Program-made: the position numbers and the translations under genes | The notes under the pieces: model-generated | What the model was told of the DNA's origin: nothing | Databases searched by the model: none | The model's input: the letters and a program-made list of their open reading frames with translations, nothing else | NCBI GenBank assembly: GCA_016292705.1 | Contig: JAEDHZ010000045.1 | Span: 1-9,589 of the forward strand | Length of the DNA: 9,589 nucleotides | DNA from: Clostridiaceae bacterium | Lineage (GTDB): Bacteria > Bacillota > Clostridia > Oscillospirales > Acutalibacteraceae | Reading direction: 5' to 3' | Shown: piece by piece, positions 1 through 5,351 of the stretch | How positions within the stretch are numbered: position 1 is the first letter of the stretch | Layout: each line of letters starts with the position of its first letter

Positions 1-452
1 TTTATCCCGAATACGCACCGGCAACGGTTGAAAATTTCCTCTCGCTCGTAAAAGACGGCTTTTATGACGGTCTCACCTTCCACAGAGTGGTTGAGGGCTT
101 CATGGCGCAGGGCGGCGACCCGAAAGGCACCGGCACAGGCGGCAGCAAGAAAACAATCAAGGGCGAATTTGCCGCAAACGGCTTTGCTCAAAACACCCTT
201 TCGCACACGCGCGGCGTGATTTCAATGGCGCGTTCCGCGCAGAACGACTCGGCCTCAAGCCAGTTCTTCATCTGCTATTCAGACGATTATGGCTTCTCTC
301 TTGACGGAAGCTATGCGGCATTCGGAAAGGTTATTGAGGGTATGGAGGTTGTTGACTCGTTCTGCGAGGTTGAAATGACATATAACTCGATCGGCGAAAA
401 AGCCTCGCCCGTTGAGCCTATCCGCATCAAAACCGCAACAGTTATTGAATAA
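1..452 (+). CDS. Cyclophilin-type peptidyl-prolyl cis-trans isomerase (5' end missing)
   Basis: The gene is cut by the left window edge. The frame is open from base 3, so 149 residues are visible and perhaps the first few dozen are missing. Cyclophilins catalyse cis-trans isomerisation of Xaa-Pro bonds and help proteins fold; whether this one is cytoplasmic or exported cannot be judged without the N-terminus. The family signatures are clear: TVENFLSLV, then FHRV and GFMAQGGDP, which carry the catalytic Arg and the Phe/Met/Gln pocket residues, then a GVISMARS segment followed by SSQFFI, then LDGSYAAFGKVIEGMEVVD. The Trp and His usual in eukaryotic cyclophilin A near the LDG segment are Phe/Ser and Tyr here, as in many bacterial members. 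The GTG at 87 lies inside the conserved FHRV motif and is not a start. The DUF523 gene begins two bases after the stop, so the two are probably cotranscribed. Confidence 0.95.
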   Translation, partial: YPEYAPATVENFLSLVKDGFYDGLTFHRVVEGFMAQGGDPKGTGTGGSKKTIKGEFAANGFAQNTLSHTRGVISMARSAQNDSASSQFFICYSDDYGFSLDGSYAAFGKVIEGMEVVDSFCEVEMTYNSIGEKASPVEPIRIKTATVIE

Positions 453-454
453 CC

Positions 455-883
455 ATGGAAAAGGAAAAAGTATATGAATTTGCCGTTTCCGCCTGCCTTT
501 GCGGCTTTCCCTGCCGCTATGACGGAAAAAGCAAACCGGACGAAAGAATCAAGGCTCTCTATGAAGAGGGCAGAGCACTCCCCGTCTGCCCGGAAAAGCT
601 CGGCGGTCTGACAACACCCCGTACCCCTTGCGAAATTATTGACGGCAAGGTTATTTCCTCAGACGGAGAGGACAGAACAAGCGAGTATCTTTCAGGCTCA
701 CAAAAGGTTCTTGAGCTTTGCCAAAGACACGGCATCAAAAAAGCGATTCTCAAGCAGAACAGTCCCTCCTGCGGTTCAACGCATATTTATGACGGAACAT
801 TTTCGGGCACTCTCATTGAAGGTGAGGGCTGTCTGACGGCTCTGCTGAGAAAAAACGGCATTGAGGTCACAGGAGAAAAATGA
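455..883 (+). CDS. DUF523 family protein, TudS-like predicted Fe-S protein
   Basis: This 142-residue protein matches the DUF523 (YbbK-like) family along its whole length: SACLCGFPCRYDG near residues 12-24, CPEKLGGLTTPRTPCEI at 45-61, LKQNSPSCGS at 99-108, then IYDGTFSG and a C-terminal GCLTALLRKNGIEV. Known family work: the related thiouracil desulfurase TudS holds a [4Fe-4S] cluster on three conserved cysteines and removes sulfur from thiolated pyrimidines. The likely counterparts here are Cys14, Cys45 and Cys106. Cys16, Cys20, Cys59 and Cys89 are extra. Desulfidase activity is an inference from homology; the natural substrate is unknown. The ATG lies two bases after the cyclophilin stop and has no clear Shine-Dalgarno sequence, so translation is probably coupled to the upstream gene. 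A terminator follows directly. Confidence 0.88.
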   Translation: MEKEKVYEFAVSACLCGFPCRYDGKSKPDERIKALYEEGRALPVCPEKLGGLTTPRTPCEIIDGKVISSDGEDRTSEYLSGSQKVLELCQRHGIKKAILKQNSPSCGSTHIYDGTFSGTLIEGEGCLTALLRKNGIEVTGEK

Positions 884-884
884 C

Positions 885-915
885 AAAACGGGCGTCTTTC
901 GGGGCGCCCGTTTTT
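885..915 (+). terminator. Intrinsic terminator after the DUF523 gene, probably bidirectional
   Basis: A perfect 10-bp stem (AAAACGGGCG at 885-894 pairing with CGCCCGTTTT at 905-914) encloses a 10-base loop and runs into T5. It starts one base after the DUF523 stop codon. On the minus strand the same stem is followed by TTTTGTCATTTTT, so it can also stop transcription from the convergent deacetylase gene. Confidence 0.9.
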
Positions 916-967
916 AGTTGGCTTTTGTTATCATAAGGAAGCTTTTGTTAAATCTGATGTACACGGT

Positions 968-1011
968 TTTGTGCAACATTTCAGGAAAGATTAAAGCAAT
1001 ATTTGCACAAA
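968..1011 (-). repeat. Inverted repeat just past the deacetylase gene
   Basis: Nine-base arms TTTGTGCAA (968-976) and TTGCACAAA (1003-1011) are perfectly complementary around a 26-base loop. The hairpin starts 26 bases beyond the deacetylase stop but has no T tract on the minus strand. It may be an mRNA 3'-end structure or a weak terminator ahead of the strong shared one at 885-915. The rest of the 916-1037 gap shows nothing else. Confidence 0.4.
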
Positions 1012-1037
1012 GCCTATGCTGTGATTCATTCAGTGGT

Positions 1038-1913
1038 TCAATAAATTCCCAGCTTTTCAAAAAACTCCTGCGTGCCCATTCCGGAGGGACGGTTATATCT
1101 TCCGAGATTGAAAAGGCAGTCACTGTCTGAACGGGTGATACGGTTTACCCGTTCTTCACAGACGAGAGAGGCACGAAAGCCGAGCTTTTTCACAATGTCA
1201 AGCGTCTGACCTGAGTAGCTGCCGTAGGGATAGGTGACGGCGGTGGCTTTGATTTTGCTGCGACTTTCCAAAAGCTGCTGCATCCTCATGAGGTCGCTTG
1301 TCAGGGCGTTTTCATAGTCAATCGGGCTTTCTCCGCTTTTGCGTGCCATTCCCCTGCGCCCGGCTTTGTTCAGGTTGTGCATATCGTAGGTATGGTTCTG
1401 GATTTCAAAATCTCCGCTTTGCTGAAGTTCGCGAAGTTCATCCCAGCCAAGATAGGCATAGTTAATGTTGCGGTCATGGTTGAGGGTATAGCTCTCGGTT
1501 ATGCTGCCGACAACAGAAAGAACGGCTCGCTGGTTGTTCTCCCTCAGTATCGGCTGAGCAAGCTCCATAACACTTTCAAATCCGTCGTCAAATGTAATCA
1601 TAACAATTTTTTCCGGGAGCTGATTTTTTCCGTCAACAAAGTCAATGAGATCCTGAATACAGACCGTCTCATATCCCTTGTTTTTGATATACTCAAGATC
1701 CCGCCGCAGTTCGTCAGACAGTATGACATACTTTCCTGCCCGTTTCGGGTTTTCGGTGATGTGGTGATACATCACAACGGGCAACATTCGTTCACTCCGG
1801 GCCGCAAAGGTTTGGCTGAAAGGCTTTTCTGCCTTCAAAGCAAAGAGAAACGAAACACAAAGAATGCCGAAAACAGCGGCAAGAACATGGAACTTCCTGA
1901 TTCGGATTATCAT
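1038..1913 (-). CDS. Membrane-anchored polysaccharide deacetylase (NodB domain, PgaB/IcaB-like)
   Basis: This 291-residue protein is a metal-dependent carbohydrate esterase 4 family deacetylase. Residues 1-7 are basic and 8-26 form one hydrophobic segment, an uncleaved anchor or signal peptide, placing the enzyme outside the membrane. The domain begins LPVVMYHHI (44-52). Motif 1 is TFDDG (107-111, catalytic and metal Asp109/Asp110). Motif 2 is HTYDMH, metal ligands His174 and His179. Motif 3 is around YPYG (228-231), and LGRYNRPSG follows near the C-terminus. The two motif 2 histidines are five residues apart, as in PgaB/IcaB poly-GlcNAc deacetylases, rather than four as in PgdA. The ATG at 1913 is chosen because AAGGGG lies 8 bases upstream and the anchor starts immediately; a GTG ten codons upstream is weaker. 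The gene is divergent from dpaA. The substrate (peptidoglycan, cortex or an exopolysaccharide) is unknown. Confidence 0.88.
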   Translation of the reverse strand: MIIRIRKFHVLAAVFGILCVSFLFALKAEKPFSQTFAARSERMLPVVMYHHITENPKRAGKYVILSDELRRDLEYIKNKGYETVCIQDLIDFVDGKNQLPEKIVMITFDDGFESVMELAQPILRENNQRAVLSVVGSITESYTLNHDRNINYAYLGWDELRELQQSGDFEIQNHTYDMHNLNKAGRRGMARKSGESPIDYENALTSDLMRMQQLLESRSKIKATAVTYPYGSYSGQTLDIVKKLGFRASLVCEERVNRITRSDSDCLFNLGRYNRPSGMGTQEFFEKLGIY

Positions 1914-1946
1914 ACCGGGCACCCCTTCGGAAATACACTGCACTAA

Positions 1947-1977
1947 TATGTTATGCTTTAATCTGTTGATTTAACAA
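1947..1977 (-). promoter_or_regulatory. Possible promoter of the deacetylase gene
   Basis: On the minus strand TTGTTA (1972-1977) and TAACAT (1948-1953) are 18 bases apart, a modest sigma-A-like match. The overlapping string CATAACATA (1947-1955) fits the CATAnnnTA -10 form used by mother-cell sigma factors, but no good matching -35 was seen. The element shares its -35 bases with the opposing dpaA promoter. Confidence 0.3.
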
Positions 1978-1999
1978 TCCGATTTTTGCGGCATATAAT
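1971..1999 (+). promoter_or_regulatory. dpaA promoter: sigma-A-like with overlapping sigma-K-like match
   Basis: TTAACA (1971-1976), a 17-base spacer and TATAAT (1994-1999) make a near-consensus sigma-A promoter. The same bases also read as AC (1974-1975), 16 bases, then CATATAATG (1992-2000), close to the sigma-K form AC-N16/17-CATAnnnTA. In Bacillus subtilis the homologous spoVF operon is read by sigma-K in the mother cell. Transcription would start near 2005-2007. Confidence 0.6.
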
Positions 2000-2002
2000 G
2001 TG

Positions 2003-2037
2003 TTAAGGAACCGCTGAACAAATCAGAGCTTCCTTAA
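2003..2037 (+). repeat. Hairpin in the dpaA leader, possible alternative pairing with the RBS
   Basis: TTAAGGAA (2003-2010) and TTCCTTAA (2030-2037) are perfectly complementary, and TGA/TCA inside the loop can extend the stem. The downstream arm CTTCCTT (2029-2035) can instead pair with the dpaA ribosome binding site AAGGAGG (2046-2052) with one G-U pair. If transcription starts near 2005 this hairpin sits at the very 5' end of the mRNA. Confidence 0.55.
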
Positions 2038-2045
2038 AAACTTGC

Positions 2046-2052
2046 AAGGAGG
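2046..2052 (+). promoter_or_regulatory. Consensus ribosome binding site of dpaA
   Basis: AAGGAGG is a consensus Shine-Dalgarno sequence five bases before the ATG at 2058 and fixes the dpaA start. It is complementary to the 3' arm of the leader hairpin at 2029-2035, so its access could be regulated. Confidence 0.85.
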
Positions 2053-2057
2053 TTCTC

Positions 2058-2906
2058 ATGAAAGGGATTCTTATCCTCGGCGGAGACGAAAGGCAGAAAA
2101 AGCTTGCAAAGCTTTTTGAAAGTGATAATGTTACCGTACACTCCGCTTTTGATGACGCAGAGCTTGAGCAGTTGCGGCCGCTTTCGGCGCATGAAACAAT
2201 AATTCTGCCCGTTCCGTGCTCCAAGGACAAAAAGCATGTTTTCAGCGCAGACAACACACTGTCATTATCCCTGGATGCTGTTGCCGCAGCAGCAAAAAGC
2301 ACAACTCTGATTATCGGCGGAGGCTTTCCTGACGGATTTTGTGCCGCTGCGCAAAAGAACAAAGCAAGGCTCTTTGACCTTTTGGGTGAAAAGGAATTTG
2401 CCCTCTTCAATGCCCACCTCACTGCCCAGGGCGCAGTGCGTCTGCTTTTGGAAAACACAAAGCAGTATGTTGTTTCCAAGCGTGCGCTTGTCACGGGATT
2501 CGGAAAAATCGCACGGCCGACAGCGTTGTTTCTGCGCTCGCTCGGACTTGATGTTTATGTTGCGGCAAGACGCAGGGAGAATATTACCGAAGCCGCAGCC
2601 CTGGGATTCAAGGCTTTTGATTTAAGCGAGCTTTCCTCCTTTGTTCGCCTTTTTGACTATATTTTCAACACTGTTCCGGCAAAGCTTTTTTCAAAAAGCG
2701 ATGTCTGTCGGATGAAAGACGGTTCGGTTTACTTTGAACTTGCAAGCCGTCCCTTTGCAGCGGATGAAAGCGACTTTGAAAGGACGGGTGCACGCTTTGT
2801 TTCCGGCGGCGGTCTTCCCGGAAGATTCTGCACCGATTCCTGCGCTGAAAAAATCAAGGAAACGATTGAGAATTACTTTGCAAAGCGGGGTGAAAAACTT
2901 GAATAA
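2058..2906 (+). CDS. dpaA: Dipicolinate synthase subunit A
   Basis: This 282-residue protein is the NAD(P)-binding subunit of dipicolinate synthase, which oxidises the 4-hydroxy-tetrahydrodipicolinate intermediate of lysine synthesis to dipicolinic acid in the mother cell, for storage with calcium in the spore core. Visible signatures are an N-terminal ILGGDERQKKLAK (5-17), the NAH..AQGAV segment near 118-127 (family NA/S-PTAEG), a Rossmann motif GFGKIA (147-152, GxGxxA form), NTVPA (204-208), ELASRPFAADESDF (227-240; family DLASxPGGxD) and GLPGR (252-256). After GLPG the usual APKTAG segment is replaced by FCTDSCAEK, so the C-terminus is divergent. Length is slightly below that of B. subtilis SpoVFA (about 297). 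dpaB overlaps its 3' end by up to 17 bases, implying an operon with coupled translation. Confidence 0.93.
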   Translation: MKGILILGGDERQKKLAKLFESDNVTVHSAFDDAELEQLRPLSAHETIILPVPCSKDKKHVFSADNTLSLSLDAVAAAAKSTTLIIGGGFPDGFCAAAQKNKARLFDLLGEKEFALFNAHLTAQGAVRLLLENTKQYVVSKRALVTGFGKIARPTALFLRSLGLDVYVAARRRENITEAAALGFKAFDLSELSSFVRLFDYIFNTVPAKLFSKSDVCRMKDGSVYFELASRPFAADESDFERTGARFVSGGGLPGRFCTDSCAEKIKETIENYFAKRGEKLE

Positions 2907-3471
2907 ACCAACTGTCGGCTACGCATTTACCGGCTCGTTCTGTACCTTTGAAAAATCAATAAACGCCCTTGAAAAGCTGAGCAATTCCGGGTTTGAACTT
3001 GTTCCGATAATGTCCTTCAATGCCTTTTCAATTGACACCCGTTTCGGCAAGGCGGCCGATTTTTGCAAACGGATTGAGGAAATCTGCCGGAACAAAATCA
3101 TTTCCGACCTTCCCTCAGCGGAACCCATAGGTCCGAAAAAACTTCTTGATTTGCTGATTGTTTCGCCCTGCACGGGAAACACACTTTCAAAGCTTGCAAA
3201 TTCAATTGCGGATACGCCCGTTACCCTTGCCGCAAAATCACACCTGCGCAACGGGAGGCCGATTCTCCTCGGCGTTTCCTCAAACGATTCGCTTGCCGCC
3301 GCCGCAAAGAATATAGGGCTTCTTATGGCGCGCAAGCATATCTACATGATTCCCATGCGACAGGATGACGCAAAAGGCAAGCCATTCTCGCTCGTCTGCG
3401 ATTTTGAAAGGACGCAGGAGGCGGCGGAGTTTGCCCTGCGTGAAGAACAGCTTCAGCCGCTGTTAATCTGA
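2890..3471 (+). CDS. dpaB: Dipicolinate synthase subunit B (flavoprotein)
   Basis: This 193-residue protein belongs to the flavoprotein family of HFCD/UbiX-like enzymes and is the second subunit of dipicolinate synthase. It follows SpoVFB from end to end: GYAFTGSFCTFE (10-21), FNAFSIDTRFG (43-53), AEPIGPKK (77-84), SPCTGNTLSKLANSIADTPV (92-111), LGVSSNDSL (127-135), IPMRQDDAKGKP (154-165) and a C-terminal QLQPLLI. The GTG at 2890 is chosen because it gives the same distance to GYAFTG as the B. subtilis protein start. A TTG at 2899 has a better ribosome binding site (GGGGTGA, five bases away) and would give 190 residues. Either start overlaps the dpaA stop. The asd-dapG-dapA genes that follow in B. 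subtilis are absent. Confidence 0.92.
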   Translation: MKNLNKPTVGYAFTGSFCTFEKSINALEKLSNSGFELVPIMSFNAFSIDTRFGKAADFCKRIEEICRNKIISDLPSAEPIGPKKLLDLLIVSPCTGNTLSKLANSIADTPVTLAAKSHLRNGRPILLGVSSNDSLAAAAKNIGLLMARKHIYMIPMRQDDAKGKPFSLVCDFERTQEAAEFALREEQLQPLLI

Positions 3472-3479
3472 TGCTTGCG

Positions 3480-3532
3480 AGGCTTTTTTCAATCACGCAA
3501 TCCGGAAGTCGGACTTCAGACAATTGAAGCCT
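3480..3532 (+). repeat. Imperfect inverted repeat between dpaB and the permease gene
   Basis: AGGCTT-TTTT-CAAT (3480-3493) can pair with ATTGAAGCCT (3523-3532) leaving a four-T bulge. It lies just after the dpaB stop, in the only gap between two convergent genes. There is no T tract behind it, so it is at best an unusual transcript end. No clear intrinsic terminator was found in 3472-3571 for either gene. Confidence 0.25.
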
Positions 3533-3571
3533 ATACCTGTCTACCCTTGAAAAGTTTTGTTCAGTCGTGAT

Positions 3572-4933
3572 TTATGAAACACCCCAGATGAGCCAGATGA
3601 GCACATACCCCGTTACAACAGCGCAAACAGTGAACAAGACCGCATACCTCATAAAATCCCTTGAGCGCACCTTGAAGCCCTCCTTTCCGAGTATTCCGAG
3701 GGCGGCAATGTTTGCGCTTGCACCAATCGGAGTAAGATTTCCTCCAAGGGTTGCGCCGCAGATAAGGCCGTAATAAAGAAGCTTGGGTTCAACAGTCAGC
3801 CCGTCAACCACGGAAAGGTCATGGGCAATGACCGCAACAACGGGCAGCATCGTTGCGGTGTAGGGAATGTTGTCAATGAAAGCCGAAAAGAAAACGGACA
3901 CCCAGACAAGCATGGTATAGACAAGGAAAACACCGTTTGCTCCCCTGCCGAGCCTCGAAACAGTGCTGCCGATGAGGCTTATCACCCCGGCCTCGGAAAC
4001 TGCGCCGATAATCACAAAAAGTCCTGCAAGAAGCAGAAGGGTGAGAAAGTCTATTTCCTTTATCATTGAAAAAAAGGCGGCAGACGACCGTTCACGCAAC
4101 ATTCTGCGGAAAAGGCCGACAAGGCAGAAGAAAACGCAGATGAGGCCGTTCGCAATCTCAGGCTTGTATATCGCCCCGGGTGCAGCATTCTCCCTGTACG
4201 GAACAAAGGAGACAGCTATGAGCGAAAGCACAGTCAGCAAAAGAAGAACCGTTGGCCCTTTGTCGCTGACCTTTGTCCTTTGTGTGCAGACAACCGGGGC
4301 TTTTTCCCGGCGGAACATGAAGAAAACAACCGCCGCACCAACAAGTGCCCCGGCTTCAACAACAAAGAACATGCCCAGCCGTCCGCTGTCAACAAAAAAG
4401 TCTGTGAAATCAAGTCCTGCCGCCTTTGAAAGCAGTACCGAGGTGGTGTCTCCGACAAGCGTTGCCGCACCCTGAAGATTTGAGGAAACGGAAATGCAAA
4501 TCATCGGCGCAACAGGGGAAACGCCGCACTTTTTGCAAAACGCAAGCGCAACGGGCGCAATCATCAGCACGGTTGCAACATTGTCAACAAACGCCGATAT
4601 CAGCCCGGCAAAAAGCGAAAGCGCAACAATTGCCGAACGCAGGTCAGGAGTTTTGGAAATGAGGATATCGCTCAGAAGCGCAGGCATTCCGGACTCGATA
4701 AAAAGCGAAACCGTTCCCATTGTTCCGGCAAGCATCAGAATCACATTGAAGTCAACCGCCGAAAGGGCATCCGAAAGCGTGTATTGAAACCCCGGCAAAG
4801 CCCCCGTGCTTCCGATAACGACAAAAACTGCCGCACCGAAAACGGCAGCAAACGGGCGTATTTTTTGAAAAGCAAACATAACGGCATAAATGCCGCCAAA
4901 GATTAAAAGAGAGATTGAAACCGTTGTTGTCAT
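3572..4933 (-). CDS. Ion-transporter superfamily permease (ArsB/NhaD/SLC13-like)
   Basis: This 453-residue polytopic membrane protein has roughly 11-12 hydrophobic segments in two similar halves, typical of the IT superfamily (ArsB arsenite pumps, NhaD Na+/H+ antiporters, SLC13/DASS anion symporters). Each half holds a re-entrant signature: SAFVDNVATVL (113-123) with SNLQGAATLVGD (151-162), and SAFIDNIPYT (350-359) with GATLGGNLTPIGASANI (393-409). The DN and GGN/GASAN motifs are most like the ArsB/NhaD branch. The substrate cannot be told from sequence, and no ars genes are nearby. The ATG at 4933 is chosen because GGAGG lies a few bases upstream. The reading frame extends 37 codons further, but that extension runs through the terminator of the upstream small gene. 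It is convergent with dpaB. Confidence 0.88.
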   Translation of the reverse strand: MTTTVSISLLIFGGIYAVMFAFQKIRPFAAVFGAAVFVVIGSTGALPGFQYTLSDALSAVDFNVILMLAGTMGTVSLFIESGMPALLSDILISKTPDLRSAIVALSLFAGLISAFVDNVATVLMIAPVALAFCKKCGVSPVAPMICISVSSNLQGAATLVGDTTSVLLSKAAGLDFTDFFVDSGRLGMFFVVEAGALVGAAVVFFMFRREKAPVVCTQRTKVSDKGPTVLLLLTVLSLIAVSFVPYRENAAPGAIYKPEIANGLICVFFCLVGLFRRMLRERSSAAFFSMIKEIDFLTLLLLAGLFVIIGAVSEAGVISLIGSTVSRLGRGANGVFLVYTMLVWVSVFFSAFIDNIPYTATMLPVVAVIAHDLSVVDGLTVEPKLLYYGLICGATLGGNLTPIGASANIAALGILGKEGFKVRSRDFMRYAVLFTVCAVVTGYVLIWLIWGVS

Positions 4934-4997
4934 ATATTTTCCTCCGTAAAATACCCTATCAAAATATATGACCGACAAGGCAAAAATAAAGCAAAAA

Positions 4998-5036
4998 ACC
5001 GCCGGAAACCGGTTTTCAACCGAAGTTTCTGGCGGT
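4998..5036 (-). terminator. Strong intrinsic terminator of the 45-residue peptide gene
   Basis: Read on the minus strand, ACCGCC (5036-5031) pairs with GGCGGT (5003-4998). Inside, GAAAC pairs with GTTTC and CGGTT with AACCG, leaving a three-base loop and one mismatch. T6 follows (4998-4993). It lies 11 bases past the small gene's stop and before the permease start, so it separates their transcription. Confidence 0.9.
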
Positions 5037-5047
5037 GTTTTCAACTT

Positions 5048-5185
5048 TTAAACTACTGACTTGATAAGCTTTATAAACTCGTCAAAAAATGCTTTGAAGT
5101 CCATGTTCTTGAATCCGTTGATGATGAACTGCAAAACCTGGCTTAATGCATTACCGATAGCCTGACCGACCTCTTCCTTAGTCAA
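5048..5185 (-). CDS. Uncharacterised 45-residue amphipathic peptide
   Basis: I do not recognise a family. The chosen start is TTG at 5185, with GAGGTG six bases upstream. The frame stays open to an ATG at 5263 (71 residues), but that ATG has no ribosome binding site. The product begins MTKEEVGQ and ends KLIKSVV. Residues 5-23 and 29-45 look like two helices joined by NGFKN. In the second, Phe30, Phe33, Phe34, Phe37, Leu40, Ile41 and Val44 fall on one face, with Lys and Asp/Glu on the other. There are five Lys, five acidic residues and no Cys, so the net charge is near zero. It has no signal peptide. A well-formed terminator follows closely, so it is probably a separate, short, possibly abundant transcript. 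It could be a membrane-active peptide (the general look recalls beta-type phenol-soluble modulins), a bacteriocin-like peptide or a small structural protein; none is proven. Confidence 0.6.
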   Translation of the reverse strand: MTKEEVGQAIGNALSQVLQFIINGFKNMDFKAFFDEFIKLIKSVV

Positions 5186-5214
5186 TGTTTTCACCTCGCT
5201 TTTTTCAATAAAAC

Positions 5215-5243
5215 AACAAGTGTTTCCGATTTCTTTAACAAGT
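5215..5243 (-). repeat. Twin AACAAGT repeats in the small-gene leader
   Basis: On the plus strand AACAAGT occurs at 5215-5221 and 5237-5243, 22 bases apart, about two helical turns. Each copy lies in a short dyad (AACA-AG-TGTT and ACAA-G-TTGT). They sit between a possible promoter near 5264-5293 and the GAGGTG ribosome binding site, so they could be a double operator or a leader stem. Confidence 0.3.
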
Positions 5244-5263
5244 TGTGAACTCGTTATTATCAT

Positions 5264-5293
5264 ATTATAATTTTGGACTTAAACATAATTTAA
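5264..5293 (-). promoter_or_regulatory. Possible promoter of the 45-residue peptide gene
   Basis: On the minus strand a perfect TATAAT (5269-5264) lies 18 bases behind a weak -35, TTAAAT (5293-5288), in a very AT-rich stretch. Transcription would begin near 5257, giving a leader of about 70 bases before the TTG start. Confidence 0.4.
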
Positions 5294-5351
5294 AAATATA
5301 TCTCTAAAAAAGAAAAATATTCCCTCGGGTGACAAAAATCATCTTTTCAAA

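Noticed and set aside
1914..1943. GTG start ten codons upstream in the deacetylase gene
   Set aside because: The ATG at 1913 has AAGGGG at a good distance and starts the basic-hydrophobic anchor directly.
1377..1946. 189-codon open frame on the plus strand
   Set aside because: It is antisense to the deacetylase gene; its product shows no family features and no ribosome binding site was seen.
2734..2889. Upstream extension of the dpaB frame inside dpaA
   Set aside because: The extra residues overlap conserved dpaA sequence in another frame, and SpoVFB homology begins just after 2890.
3963..4475. 170-codon open frame on the plus strand
   Set aside because: Antisense to the permease, composition typical of a shadow frame.
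4934..5044. N-terminal extension of the permease frame by 37 codons
   Set aside because: It lies across the small-gene terminator hairpin, has no membrane-protein homology, and the ATG at 4933 has a strong GGAGG site.
5318..5333. CCC-TC-GGG followed by T-rich sequence as terminator of the pseudo-SipW gene
   Set aside because: Only three GC pairs with a two-base loop, too tight to form a stable hairpin.
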